A stretch of 44,280 bases of DNA from Endozoicomonadaceae bacterium (GCA_015163815.1 JAAOIJ010000127.1:1-44280); one strand, 5' to 3'; positions 1 through 8,881 are shown, numbered from the stretch's first letter. The notes: a model not told the origin generated them from the letters alone. Program-made: numbers and translations.

Positions 1-443
1 AAGCAAAAGCAGTAGAAGCTTTTTTTGCAAAAGGGGGTACGTTTAAAGATTTACAAGATTTGAGTGATGATTCAATGGAATCAATATATGCAGTTGCATA
101 TCACTTATATATGAATAAAAAATATGATGATGCTATGAAAATTTTTCAATTTTTATGTTTTTATGATCATTATAATAGTAAATATTATTTAGGGTTTGGT
201 TCGTGTCTTTATATGCAAGGCGACTATGAGCGTGCATTAGATTACTTAGGGTTTGCAACTATTTTAAATAAAGATGAAATGACAGCTTTATTATATGCTG
301 GAAAATGTCATTTAAAGCTCAATAATAAAGAGCATGCTATGCTTGCTTTTCAAGCTGTTGTGGACTGGGCTGGTGATAATCCAGCTTGTACAGCAGATAA
401 AAAAGCTGCTGAGAAATTAATCGATATTTTAAGCGCAAAATAG
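1..443 (+). CDS. lcrH: T3SS class II translocator chaperone SycD/LcrH (5' partial)
   Basis: This is a tetratricopeptide-repeat chaperone that in Ysc-type systems holds the translocators SctE and SctB in the cytoplasm before secretion. The frame is open back to base 3 with no stop. The upstream codons read FFAKGGTFKDLQDLSD, the usual N-terminal stretch of this family, so the TTG at 60 is not the start and the true start lies left of the window. Tandem TPR helices are visible in MNKKYDDAMKIFQFLCFYDH and YLGFGSCLYMQGDYERALDY. The translocator gene sctE starts 10 bases downstream, which is the standard chaperone-translocator arrangement. The family assignment is firm; only the length is unknown. 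Confidence 0.93.
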   Translation, partial: AKAVEAFFAKGGTFKDLQDLSDDSMESIYAVAYHLYMNKKYDDAMKIFQFLCFYDHYNSKYYLGFGSCLYMQGDYERALDYLGFATILNKDEMTALLYAGKCHLKLNNKEHAMLAFQAVVDWAGDNPACTADKKAAEKLIDILSAK

Positions 444-453
444 AGGATTCTTT

Positions 454-1839
454 ATGCCACTTATTCAACAAAATAAGATATCAGAACCTATTTATAATCC
501 AGACAAGATATCACAAGACAATGCTCATCTATCAGGTCAGCCAGCCAAAGTGAATAATATCGAAAAAGCAAGTGTGTTAGATGCAAAACCGTTAACTATT
601 TCGAAAAAATCAGAACAAGTTTTACCAAAAGCATTACCTGAAGACGTGTTACCGATTCAGGCGCCTGATCCAAAAATACAGCATACTGCAGAAACAGTTG
701 CTAAATTAGATAATATTAAAACAACGATATCTTCTGTAGAATCAGCTTTAGAAACGTTTACTCAAGAAAAAAGTGTTGAAGCACCATTAGATCAATTGAT
801 AAAAGCAGCATCCCAACAAGATGAAGCTGCTTTTACTGACCTGGCCACGCAATTCAACATTGAAAGTCCTGAAAATATTATGCAAATGATTACTGCAAGC
901 GAAGATATGATTGATATAGAAGCTCATATACAGAATATAGAATCTGCCCCGCCTGAAGTCATGAAGAAATTAATGAGTTTACAACTGGAAATGACGCAGA
1001 AAATGTCTGTTGGTGATATAGACTCAGTATCTCAGTTAATTAGTGAAGTGCAAACGAAACTAAAAGATACGCAAATTAAATTTAATCAAGAAGGGATTAT
1101 CTTAGCTCAAGCAAAAAATAAATCACTGTCAGAACAGCGAACCGTCAAAATGGTTGAAACACTGAAAAAACTAGCAGAACAATCAAAAAGTGATTTAATT
1201 GGTAGAATTTTTGGTGGTATTGCTGCAGCATTTGCTATGATTGTCAGTGCAGTCTTGATTGCTACCGGCGTATTATCGAAAGTTGGTATTATTTTAACGG
1301 TGGTATCTATAGCATTAATGACCGCTATGACCGTTTCTCAAAATACTGGTAATTGGATGAATAAAATATTTGGGAGTAGTGATAAAGCACAATTAGCAGC
1401 AGGTATTATGTGGTCTATTTTAGCTGTCGCACTGTCTTTAGGAGGAGGTGCTGCGACTGCAAACAAAGGTAGTTATGATGTGGCAACACAATCTATACAA
1501 GTGGTGAATAAATTTGCAAGAGTTGCGTCTGCTATCAAACAAGTTGGTAAAATTGGAGCGCCTCTTTTAAGACATTTTTCTAAAATAGGTCAAGGTGTTA
1601 GTTTAATAGGGCAAGGCAGTGCTGAAATGTATAGTGGTGCTATTTCAATTGAAACAGGTAAGTTAAAAGCAGAAACAACACGATTAACAGCTTTTATAAC
1701 AGAAATGCAATTAATGATGGATAATATGGTCGATGTTTTACAAAAAATAATGCGTGAATTAGATGAAGGTATTAGTATGTCATCTGATTTAATTAAAGAT
1801 TCGATTGAAGGTAAAACACGATTAGCGAAAAATATTTAA
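454..1839 (+). CDS. sctE: T3SS hydrophobic translocator SctE (YopB/SipB/SseC family)
   Basis: This is the large translocon protein, expected to insert in the host membrane and form a pore with SctB. The 461 residues have a polar N-terminal third, a helical and probably coiled-coil middle (about 90-245), a long hydrophobic hairpin at about 252-285 (GGIAAAFAMIVSAVLIATGV and following), a second hydrophobic segment at about 313-332, and an amphipathic helical C-terminus. This is the layout of YopB/SseC-type translocators. An AGAGGA ribosome site lies just before the ATG. It sits between the SycD-type chaperone and sctB, as in lcrH-yopB-yopD. Sequence divergence is high, so the call rests on architecture and position. 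Confidence 0.88.
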   Translation: MPLIQQNKISEPIYNPDKISQDNAHLSGQPAKVNNIEKASVLDAKPLTISKKSEQVLPKALPEDVLPIQAPDPKIQHTAETVAKLDNIKTTISSVESALETFTQEKSVEAPLDQLIKAASQQDEAAFTDLATQFNIESPENIMQMITASEDMIDIEAHIQNIESAPPEVMKKLMSLQLEMTQKMSVGDIDSVSQLISEVQTKLKDTQIKFNQEGIILAQAKNKSLSEQRTVKMVETLKKLAEQSKSDLIGRIFGGIAAAFAMIVSAVLIATGVLSKVGIILTVVSIALMTAMTVSQNTGNWMNKIFGSSDKAQLAAGIMWSILAVALSLGGGAATANKGSYDVATQSIQVVNKFARVASAIKQVGKIGAPLLRHFSKIGQGVSLIGQGSAEMYSGAISIETGKLKAETTRLTAFITEMQLMMDNMVDVLQKIMRELDEGISMSSDLIKDSIEGKTRLAKNI

Positions 1840-1992
1840 ACGATTGAGAAGCCATTGATCAAACTATGGCGTGCAATCAATGATTTATTACAAGCATATA
1901 TCTATATTGATCTTTTTTGAAATAGATGATTATATTTTTGATGCATGCTTAGTGATATGCAATCTTAGTAGTTTATTGAAAGGAGAATAGAT

Positions 1993-3159
1993 ATGAGCGG
2001 AGTCAATGGACAATCATTAGATCCAAATCAGGCTGCAAAAATAATGTCGCCTGAATCACCAGCAATATTCACTATGAAAAAGAAGGATGCTAATCCTTTA
2101 TCATCTGGCGTATTAAACGGAATTGCTTTGCAAACAGTTCACCCTATCAATGCTGTTCAGCAAAGTAATTCTACGAGTATTGTTAGTAAAACAACACCCT
2201 TGCCGCCTGCTCATATCTCTTTAACAGGTGACGTTATTGAAAAAACACAAGCATTTCTTAAAGGATTGGAGATGTCTGTTCATGATATAGAAGGATTTTC
2301 TCAATTTATAGGCAATCTTTCGAACGCTTCTACTAGTCTAGGTGAGAATAACGAAATTAAGATAACAACAGATTCTGGTGTAGAATTAGAACTCTATTTC
2401 GATAATGACTCATCAAAAGGGTATATTCAAACAAATGAAGGTAAAAAAACACTCATTAAAAATGAATCAGGCAAATGGCAACTGGAGTTTCCTTTAGTTG
2501 ATAATAAAGAGGCGACAGCATCTCCTTCTGGCGCTAAGCTTCTTGATCAAAACGCGCAAGCGAATGCTAATACGATAGGGCAAAAATTTGATGAAAGTCT
2601 GGTGAGCTTGTATCAAATATTAGAATTATTTCAAAAAATGGGTATTGAAGAGCGTCGAGCTGCACGTCAAGGTCGTGCAGCATCGCAAGTTGGTGTTGTA
2701 AAGTCTATTTTAAATCAAGCCGATTTACAATTATCATCTGCTTATACATCAGGGATCACTAGAATTGCAACAGGTGCTTTTAAAGTCGCTTCAGGTGCTA
2801 TCAATATTGCAGGTTCTGTGAAAGGATTAGCAGCCGATAAAAGAGCAATAGATGCTGCAGGTAAAAATGAAGCACCTCATTTTACAGGTCAAATGATATC
2901 GCAGAAATTTCAAGGTATTAGTGGGATGGTCGATGGATCTGGTGAATTTGTAGGAGCATCTGGCGGCATGCTATCAGGTGCTCAAGATGCTGCTGCAACA
3001 CGTGAGCGTGCAACAGAAGAGCAATTTCGCCAGTTAAAATCTTATAATGAAGGTTGGATGGATACGCAGGACGCGGTTGCTAAAAAAGCGCTGGATGTCA
3101 TTAGTCAGATGATTAGTCAAGATGTTTCAGCGAAACAAAGAGCAGCTGGTAATATTTAA
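1993..3159 (+). CDS. sctB: T3SS translocator SctB (YopD-like)
   Basis: This is the probable second, smaller translocon subunit. The 388 residues have a Ser/Pro-rich N-terminus, one moderately hydrophobic region at about 249-279 (ITRIATGAFKVASGAINIAG), and a helical C-terminus rich in Ala, Gln and Ser, as in SctB proteins. A strong GAAAGGAGAA ribosome site precedes the ATG. A 153-base gap separates it from sctE, longer than other gaps in this cluster, so it may have its own translation or promoter control. No clear sequence signature is visible. The call depends on its position directly after chaperone-sctE and before sctW. Confidence 0.75.
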   Translation: MSGVNGQSLDPNQAAKIMSPESPAIFTMKKKDANPLSSGVLNGIALQTVHPINAVQQSNSTSIVSKTTPLPPAHISLTGDVIEKTQAFLKGLEMSVHDIEGFSQFIGNLSNASTSLGENNEIKITTDSGVELELYFDNDSSKGYIQTNEGKKTLIKNESGKWQLEFPLVDNKEATASPSGAKLLDQNAQANANTIGQKFDESLVSLYQILELFQKMGIEERRAARQGRAASQVGVVKSILNQADLQLSSAYTSGITRIATGAFKVASGAINIAGSVKGLAADKRAIDAAGKNEAPHFTGQMISQKFQGISGMVDGSGEFVGASGGMLSGAQDAAATRERATEEQFRQLKSYNEGWMDTQDAVAKKALDVISQMISQDVSAKQRAAGNI

Positions 3160-3192
3160 TTTTGACCATTATTTTTGAATAGAAGAACTTTT

Positions 3193-4062
3193 ATGCCTGA
3201 AATTAGCCAATTAAATCAATCCAATGTGATGCGTACAGCATTGGATTCAAATCAGAAAACTCAAAAATCATCTGCCACGGCAAATCATTTGCAATTAGGT
3301 GGTGTTACGATTAAAACAGTGAATAGTAGTGATTTTGAAGAAATGGCTATGAATCTTACGAATTTGAAAGGATTACCAAAAGATAAAAAAGATAAAAAAG
3401 ATAAAAAGTCACTGGAAGATGCATTAAAAGCACGCCTTAAAAAAGTGCCTGATATGCCAGATGCAAAGCAATTAAATGGATTACTGCAGCAAATTAAAAA
3501 CCAAGCTAAATCAAAAAATATGGCTGATGACGCCATTAAACAAATGATGAAAGGCTATTCAGAAGATCCTACTCATGAATATTTAGCACTTGATATTATG
3601 ATTGAGCAATTAGAAGAGAGTCAAAATCCAGAAGACAAAGCGTTGTATGAACGCTTAAAGACTTATCAGAAAACGTTCTATCGTGAGAATAAACAAGATA
3701 TTAAAGCTGGATTAAATATATCAAATTTAGCGCATGAGCATAGTGAGAATAGTGCTTTTAAATTAGATGAATTACGAGATATGTGGCGCCATAGTTTGCG
3801 TATTCCAGAATTAACAAGCGGATCGATTGCTTATAATTATGCTAAAGAACGCGCAAATAATCAATATAGTCAAGTGATTGAATCGATAGATTGGATGAGA
3901 CAAGCTTTATCTAATGAGTTAGGATTGATAGAAACAGATCGTTCCGTTGATTCAACACAGCTATTATATATTCGAAAACAGTTAGAATTTGCCTATGGAA
4001 CAAAAAGTACTATCATTTTATGCCAAGAAGTAGAGCAGAATATAGCCCGTTTAAATACTTAA
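3193..4062 (+). CDS. sctW: T3SS gatekeeper SctW (YopN/InvE family)
   Basis: This is the gatekeeper that blocks effector export until host contact and helps order translocators before effectors. I chose the ATG at 3193 (MPEISQL), which has AGAAGAA upstream, over an in-frame TTG at 3175. The resulting 289 residues are close to the size of YopN. The protein is almost all helical, with EDPTHEYLALDIMIEQLEES and the region around LRDMWRHSLRIPEL typical of the HrpJ/YopN domain. A lysine-rich linker near residues 63-72 (KDKKDKKDKK) is coded by a 9-base tandem repeat. The gene lacks the C-terminal TyeA-like part, which is supplied by the next gene as in Yersinia. Confidence 0.85.
   Translation: MPEISQLNQSNVMRTALDSNQKTQKSSATANHLQLGGVTIKTVNSSDFEEMAMNLTNLKGLPKDKKDKKDKKSLEDALKARLKKVPDMPDAKQLNGLLQQIKNQAKSKNMADDAIKQMMKGYSEDPTHEYLALDIMIEQLEESQNPEDKALYERLKTYQKTFYRENKQDIKAGLNISNLAHEHSENSAFKLDELRDMWRHSLRIPELTSGSIAYNYAKERANNQYSQVIESIDWMRQALSNELGLIETDRSVDSTQLLYIRKQLEFAYGTKSTIILCQEVEQNIARLNT
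3382..3407 (+). repeat. 9-base tandem repeat inside sctW
   Basis: About three copies of the unit GATAAAAAA occur in frame and encode repeated Asp-Lys-Lys. Because the unit is a multiple of three, slippage would change linker length without breaking the frame. Confidence 0.8.
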
Positions 4063-4072
4063 AGGATTGCAT

Positions 4073-4390
4073 ATGAAGGAAGGTGTCTTAATTGAAGAGA
4101 TATTTCAGTTATTAGATAAAAAGTGGGTGAGTTCAGTTGATATTGAACAAATATTAAATCAATCAGTTCCTGATATGCCAGAGACTGATGTTTTGACTGA
4201 AAAAATTATTATTACTAATCAATTATTAACGATCTGTCGAAAAATACCAGATAACTATTTTAATGAAAAAACGCAACGTGAAAATATTCTAGAAGCAATA
4301 CAAGACACATTAGATGAATTAATTAATGAAGAGGAAAATTTGAGTATCGAATCAATTCATGATGAAGATGATTTAGACTTTAATTTTTAA
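4073..4390 (+). CDS. tyeA: T3SS gatekeeper partner TyeA
   Basis: This small protein binds the C-terminus of SctW and completes the gatekeeper. I start it at ATG 4073 because AAAGGA lies at 4061-4066 just upstream; this gives 105 residues. The pattern IEEIFQLLDKKW, then DIEQIL, then EKTQRENILEAIQDTLDEL closely follows the TyeA pattern (DIVALVDKRW, DIEHLA, EEQRQNLLQMCQNAID). The tail is very acidic (EEENLS to DEDDLDF). It begins 10 bases after sctW. Separate sctW and tyeA genes are the Yersinia/Pseudomonas arrangement, while many other families carry a fused protein. Confidence 0.9.
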   Translation: MKEGVLIEEIFQLLDKKWVSSVDIEQILNQSVPDMPETDVLTEKIIITNQLLTICRKIPDNYFNEKTQRENILEAIQDTLDELINEEENLSIESIHDEDDLDFNF

Positions 4391-4459
4391 TTGCATGACG
4401 ATCTGTTGAAATTATTCTCAATTTTTTTATTGCATCGAAAATCAAACTGAGGTGAGTAT

Positions 4460-4837
4460 ATGCAAGCTATGCTAGTTGAATCTTTAACCGGGTTTTTGAG
4501 TACAATGGGATTAAAAAATTACCCTATTGCTGATACTTCTATGCTAGAGTTAGATTTTGAAGAAGTAGGATTATTTAAAATTGAAGATCTTGATGAAGGT
4601 GTTGCTTTTTATTTAGCAAAGCCTGTAGAGCAGTACCATATGCCAGATATTCTGCAACGTGCTTTATCACTCTGTCATTATTATGCCAATCCATTATTTG
4701 ATATACAATGTGCTTTATTAAATCAAGAGAAATTGATATTTTTGCATTGGTGCCCGCATGATCAGCTATCTGTTCCTAAAATTGAATCCATTTTAATGTA
4801 TTTGACTTTTGTGCATGAAAAAGTATTTAATGGTTAA
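4460..4837 (+). CDS. sycN: T3SS gatekeeper chaperone SycN-like
   Basis: This is a 125-residue secretion chaperone, probably for SctW. In Yersinia, SycN acts together with YscB on YopN, and the order yopN-tyeA-sycN matches the order here. Length and pattern agree with SycN: an N-terminal helix (LVESLTGFLSTMGL), an alternating beta region (LELDFEEVGLFKIEDLDEGVAFYLAKP), a central helix (ILQRALSLCHYY) and a final helix (VPKIESILMYLTFVHE). A GAGGTGAG ribosome site ends four bases before the ATG. No YscB-like partner is seen in the window, so this protein may work alone or with a distant partner. Confidence 0.78.
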   Translation: MQAMLVESLTGFLSTMGLKNYPIADTSMLELDFEEVGLFKIEDLDEGVAFYLAKPVEQYHMPDILQRALSLCHYYANPLFDIQCALLNQEKLIFLHWCPHDQLSVPKIESILMYLTFVHEKVFNG

Positions 4838-4912
4838 TTTTTTCAAATATAAACAATAATTTAAATATTTTTAATATATTTAATAACGAATTTTATCTCA
4901 TATCTACTACAC

Positions 4913-4918
4913 TATAAT
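4913..4918 (+). promoter_or_regulatory. Possible promoter -10 upstream of sctI
   Basis: A perfect TATAAT lies 67 bases before the sctI ATG in a 148-base gap. The -35 position (about 4890-4895) is only a weak match. It could drive sctI-sctJ-sctK-sctL separately from the upstream genes. In AT-rich DNA a chance match is possible. Confidence 0.4.
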
Positions 4919-4985
4919 ATGAAGCCATCGATTCTTAATGCTGATGAAAAATATTGCATTATTGTTATGTTAAGGAAACTTATTT

Positions 4986-5411
4986 ATGTCATTTGGTAGT
5001 ATTGATAAAATCAGTTCTGTGCCTGAAAAGTCATTTGAAAAATTAAAGCAATTTGATGAATTAAAAGATAATTCAAATCAGGCAGAGACTAAACAAAATT
5101 CACATGAATTTGCTAAATTGCTTGACAAATCTCCTGATGTAGCTATGAAATCTACTGAGACAAGTCATGCTAGCGCTCAAAATTCACAAATTGGTGATAA
5201 AATTTTAGATGCCATTCAAGGTGTTAAAAGTAATATTGATAATCAAAGTAATAAAGTGAATGATTTATTGGGTAGTTCTGATGCTTTGTCCTTGAAGGAT
5301 ATGTTAAAAACACAGAAAGCCATGTCTAATTTAATGTTAACACAAGAATTAGTTGGTAAAGTTGCCGGTAAAAGTACGCAAATTTTTGAAACAATGCTTA
5401 AACAGCAATAA
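4986..5411 (+). CDS. sctI: T3SS inner rod protein SctI (YscI/PrgJ family)
   Basis: This subunit links the export apparatus to the needle and contributes to substrate switching. The 141 residues have a polar, variable N-terminus and the conserved C-terminal helix LKTQKAMSNLMLTQELVGKV followed by AGKSTQIFETMLKQQ. This is the hallmark of YscI-like proteins, whose family end reads like KVVGKSTQ with a hydrophobic finish. It is followed by sctJ, sctK and sctL, the same order as yscI-J-K-L in Yersinia. The ATG has AAGGAA upstream. Confidence 0.9.
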   Translation: MSFGSIDKISSVPEKSFEKLKQFDELKDNSNQAETKQNSHEFAKLLDKSPDVAMKSTETSHASAQNSQIGDKILDAIQGVKSNIDNQSNKVNDLLGSSDALSLKDMLKTQKAMSNLMLTQELVGKVAGKSTQIFETMLKQQ

Positions 5412-5444
5412 TGTAGTACAGGCTATCAGTGCAATTGAATACAC

Positions 5445-6257
5445 ATGAAAGGGACAATGGCTGTGTATATATTAAAAAGGATGCTTGGCTTTTTATTAAT
5501 CCTGTGTTTAACAGGATGTGAGTCTCAGTTGTATACTGGATTAACTGAGCGAGAAGGGAATGAAATGCTAGCCATGTTATTACAATATGGTGTCGATGCA
5601 ATAAAAGAAATTAACAAAGATCGAGAAGTTACTTTATTTGTCCCTAAAAATGATGTGGCTCGTTCAATTACTTTATTACGTAGTAATGGATACCCGAAAG
5701 ATAAATTTTCATCAGTCGGTGATATTTTTCCAAAAGAAGGTTTAATTTCTTCACCTGTAGAAGAAAAAGCACGATATATGTTTTCTGTATCACAAGAACT
5801 ATCGGCCACATTATCTTTGATCGATGGTGTTGTCACGGCGCGCGTGCATGTTGTTTTGCCTAGAGAAAGCAATGGTCTTGATGAACCGCATCCTTCTTCA
5901 GCTTCTGTCTTTATTAAATATAGCCCAGAGTTAATTCTGAATGGCTTTATTATGAAAGTAAAAACATTAATCGCAAACAGTATCGAAGGAATAATGTTAG
6001 ATAGAATAACAGTTACTTTGTTTCCTTCCGAAGCGATTTCTAATTTTTCATTAGGAGATACGGCTCGAATTGAAAATATTTTATCGATTCGAGTTGAACA
6101 TGAATCGAAAACACGCTTGATTATTATCGTCTCTACTTTAGGTCTCTTAATATTACTCTTATTAATCGCTTTAGGCGGTATTTCTTGGTTATTCTTTCAA
6201 TCAAAGAAAAAGAACACATCAATGCCAAGCTTGAATTCAAATATCAACATATCATGA
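5445..6257 (+). CDS. sctJ: T3SS inner-membrane ring lipoprotein SctJ (YscJ/PrgK)
   Basis: This protein forms the periplasm-facing inner ring of the basal body. It has a lipoprotein signal with lipobox LTGC (Cys25 counted from ATG 5445), then LYTGLTEREGNEMLAMLLQ, which is typical of the YscJ family. The following ring-building domain contains RSNGYPKDKFSSVGDIFPKE and VTARVHVVLPRE. A C-terminal transmembrane helix lies at about 224-250, followed by a short lysine-rich tail. ATG 5457 is an alternative start that has AAAGGG close upstream but keeps the full signal. The next gene starts 11 bases after the stop. Confidence 0.95.
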   Translation: MKGTMAVYILKRMLGFLLILCLTGCESQLYTGLTEREGNEMLAMLLQYGVDAIKEINKDREVTLFVPKNDVARSITLLRSNGYPKDKFSSVGDIFPKEGLISSPVEEKARYMFSVSQELSATLSLIDGVVTARVHVVLPRESNGLDEPHPSSASVFIKYSPELILNGFIMKVKTLIANSIEGIMLDRITVTLFPSEAISNFSLGDTARIENILSIRVEHESKTRLIIIVSTLGLLILLLLIALGGISWLFFQSKKKNTSMPSLNSNINIS

Positions 6258-6267
6258 GTATTGTTTG

Positions 6268-6921
6268 ATGAAAGCACATGTTTTAGCAGAACAATTATCA
6301 TTTAATTATGCTATTGCAGATTATATCGATGCTAGTTGGTTAGCTGAAACTGATTATGAAGATATATTACAAACACTACAAGCTAATCCTGATAGCCAAC
6401 AATGGGTATCACTTTATTTTTTGCAACATTACGATTTAGAACAATTACCTGATTTTGATTTTGAAAACCCATTAAAATTAATTGCTTTTCAATCTCGTCA
6501 TGTCTTAATTCAAGTTATTTTTTATGCTGGGTTAACTTTAAATCATAATTTATTTCGCCAGGTGATTAAACGGATAGAGCGCAAAGCTTTAGAAGATTGC
6601 TTAGGCGATGTGAGTTATCAATTTGTTATTAAAAGAGCGCCTTTAATGTCAGGTCAATTAACACAATTATTACCTTGTCATTTCAAGATCAACTGGCAAC
6701 AGGTTGATGATATAAAAAAACATATTTTTCGAAGTGGTATTCGATTACTAGGTACTGTTTTTTTTAATGAATCAGAAGGTTATAAAAAAAGATTATTATT
6801 TAAATTTCCCGTCCCAAGCCAAGAATATTTTTATGCAGGTTGTGCTGAGCAAGATGCGCATAAAATTCAAAAATTGGGTGCTGCTTTATTTAAGAAACTA
6901 TTGAAAGAGTTTGCATCATGA
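6268..6921 (+). CDS. sctK: T3SS sorting-platform accessory protein SctK
   Basis: This is the probable cytoplasmic adaptor that joins the inner ring to the sorting platform (SctQ-SctL-SctN). The 217 residues (from ATG 6268, preferred over the TTG three bases earlier) have the YscK size and the N-terminal pattern FNYAIADYIDASWL, comparable with the FRFCPARYIHHSWL style of YscK proteins. SctK is poorly conserved, so the position between sctJ and sctL carries much of the weight. Its stop codon overlaps the sctL start (ATGA), indicating translational coupling. Confidence 0.8.
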   Translation: MKAHVLAEQLSFNYAIADYIDASWLAETDYEDILQTLQANPDSQQWVSLYFLQHYDLEQLPDFDFENPLKLIAFQSRHVLIQVIFYAGLTLNHNLFRQVIKRIERKALEDCLGDVSYQFVIKRAPLMSGQLTQLLPCHFKINWQQVDDIKKHIFRSGIRLLGTVFFNESEGYKKRLLFKFPVPSQEYFYAGCAEQDAHKIQKLGAALFKKLLKEFAS

Positions 6922-7652
6922 ATACAATTACGATTACCCATCATCATATTGCCATACCAAAGCATCAAAAAGTTTTGAAAGCGAATCAATATCAAACGGT
7001 TTATAATAGTTTGGAGATTATTGAAGCTGCTAAAGAACATGCGGTCGAAATTGAAAAAGCAGCGCAAGACATGTTTGAAGCGGAGAAAAAGCGTGGATTT
7101 GAAGAAGGATTAATGGAAAGTAAAATTGAGCAAGCGGAACAAATGTTAAAAATGGTGGATCGTACGATTAATTATTTGTCAGAAATTGAAGGAACCATGG
7201 CTGATATTTTAATGTCTGCTATAAAAAAAATTATCGAAGGATTTGATAATAATGCTATGATTATAGGGTTGATTAAATCCGCATTACATCATGTGCGTAA
7301 TCAGCATGAAGTGGTTGTGCGCGTACCTCCTGCTCAATATCAACATGTGAAAGAATCTGTCAATGATATTTTAATTCACTATAAAGGGGTTGGTTTTATT
7401 AACCCGGTATCTGATCCTAGATTATCTGCAGGTCAATGTATTTTAGAAAGTAAAATTGGCGTAATTGATGCGAGTATTGATTTGCAACTTGAAGCCTTAA
7501 AACGACAATTTTCAAAAGTGACGAATGACAGTATTAGTGCCTTAAATAAATCAATCGATATATTTGAACTACCAGATGATCCCGTTATAGAAACCAAAAA
7601 AAAATCTAAAAAAGCACCCAAGAAAAAATTAAATGAAAAAAAAGAGCCTTAA
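6918..7652 (+). CDS. sctL: T3SS stator protein SctL (YscL/FliH family)
   Basis: This is the probable peripheral stator of the secretion ATPase, equivalent to FliH of flagella. The N-terminal region is followed by a charged helical stretch (AAKEHAVEIEKAAQDMFEAE), then the FliH/V-ATPase-E-like globular domain with VVVRVPPAQY and DPRLSAGQCILESKIGVIDA, the family's C-terminal signature. The 244-residue protein ends in an unusual lysine-rich tail (about 228-244) after the domain. It overlaps sctK by four bases. It is the last T3SS gene here; the facing pyrD gene ends 19 bases beyond. Confidence 0.92.
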   Translation: MNTITITHHHIAIPKHQKVLKANQYQTVYNSLEIIEAAKEHAVEIEKAAQDMFEAEKKRGFEEGLMESKIEQAEQMLKMVDRTINYLSEIEGTMADILMSAIKKIIEGFDNNAMIIGLIKSALHHVRNQHEVVVRVPPAQYQHVKESVNDILIHYKGVGFINPVSDPRLSAGQCILESKIGVIDASIDLQLEALKRQFSKVTNDSISALNKSIDIFELPDDPVIETKKKSKKAPKKKLNEKKEP

Positions 7653-7671
7653 TCAATTTGAATGTCTGTGT

Positions 7672-8682
7672 TTATAGCAGTTTGATTTGTTTTTTTATTT
7701 GCTTGACGATAGCAGGTCCTTTGAAAATAAAGCCTGTATATACTTGAATTAAAGAAGCGCCTAAGTGTATTTTTTGAATGGCATCTTGACTGGACATAAT
7801 CCCTCCGACACCAATAATTGGAATTTTTCCTTGTAAAGACGCCGATAACCAAGATTGTACCATATGGGCAGATGATGTTAATGGCATGCCACTTAAACCA
7901 CCTGCTTCATGACGCAATGGATCACAAACAGTCTCACGTGATACGGTGGTATTCGTTGCAATGACACCATCAATTTGATAGTGAAGTAATTGTTTTGATA
8001 TCTCTATGCAGTCAGATTGTGTCATATCTGGCGATAATTTAACGACAATGGGTGTATACTTTTTATGTTGGATCGATAGTTTATTTTGTTCTTTTTTTAA
8101 AGTATGGAGTAAATTTTTTAATGCTGCACCTGTTTGAAGCGATCGTAAGCCTGGCGTATTCGGGGATGATATATTAATGGCAATATAATCAGCAATGACA
8201 TAAGCTTTTTGAAAACAGTAGAGATAATCTTGAACTGCTTGATTGAATGGCGTGTCTTTGTTTTTACCAATATTAATGCCTAATATACCTGAAAATTGAG
8301 TGTGATGGATGCGTTGTATAGCATAATCAATCCCTTTATTATTAAATCCCATACGATTAATGATAGCTTGTTCTTTGGTTAATCGAAATAAACGCGGCTT
8401 TGGATTACCAGGTTGTGGTTTAGGCGTTAATGTGCCGATTTCTATAAAACCAAAACCCATATAATTGAGCGCTTCTAAATAATCACCATTTTTATCAAAT
8501 CCAGCAGCCAAACCAATTCGATTTGGAAAAGATAATCCCATGAGTTGCATAGCGGATGTTTTTTGATTAGCCGGTTTTCGTAACAGTTTTAGTTTTGCTA
8601 AACAAGTTAAGCTCTTCAAAATAAAATGATGCGAGAATTCAGGGGGTAAGGTAAAGAGTAATGTTCGAATGAAAGAATACAT
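7672..8682 (-). CDS. pyrD: Dihydroorotate dehydrogenase (quinone), class 2
   Basis: This flavoenzyme at the inner membrane oxidises dihydroorotate to orotate in pyrimidine synthesis and passes electrons to quinone. At 336 residues it matches the usual class 2 length. It has the N-terminal helical membrane-association region (MYSFIRTLLFTLPPEFSHHF), NRIGLAAGFDKNG near residue 54, the active-site segment NISSPNTPGLRSLQ with the class 2 serine base, and VGVGGIMSSQDA for FMN phosphate binding. It is convergent with the T3SS operon and unrelated to it. Confidence 0.97.
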   Translation of the reverse strand: MYSFIRTLLFTLPPEFSHHFILKSLTCLAKLKLLRKPANQKTSAMQLMGLSFPNRIGLAAGFDKNGDYLEALNYMGFGFIEIGTLTPKPQPGNPKPRLFRLTKEQAIINRMGFNNKGIDYAIQRIHHTQFSGILGINIGKNKDTPFNQAVQDYLYCFQKAYVIADYIAINISSPNTPGLRSLQTGAALKNLLHTLKKEQNKLSIQHKKYTPIVVKLSPDMTQSDCIEISKQLLHYQIDGVIATNTTVSRETVCDPLRHEAGGLSGMPLTSSAHMVQSWLSASLQGKIPIIGVGGIMSSQDAIQKIHLGASLIQVYTGFIFKGPAIVKQIKKQIKLL

Positions 8683-8881
8683 GAGTGGGTATACGATATC
8701 TGTGTATTAAAAAAATCTGATTTGAGTTTCTTGATATACCACGATTATACTAAGAAACAGAATAAATTGTAAAGGATTGATCTTGCATTCAATCTGCTTA
8801 TATCAGCAGAGTTGATCAATTGATGTATTCTTTTTTGGAGATTGAACAACGTATGTTATAGACAATCATAGGATATTAAAA

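Noticed and set aside
3285..3536. 83-codon minus-strand frame inside sctW
   Set aside because: Antisense shadow of a well-supported gene; its hydrophobic look comes from the lysine-rich repeat read backwards.
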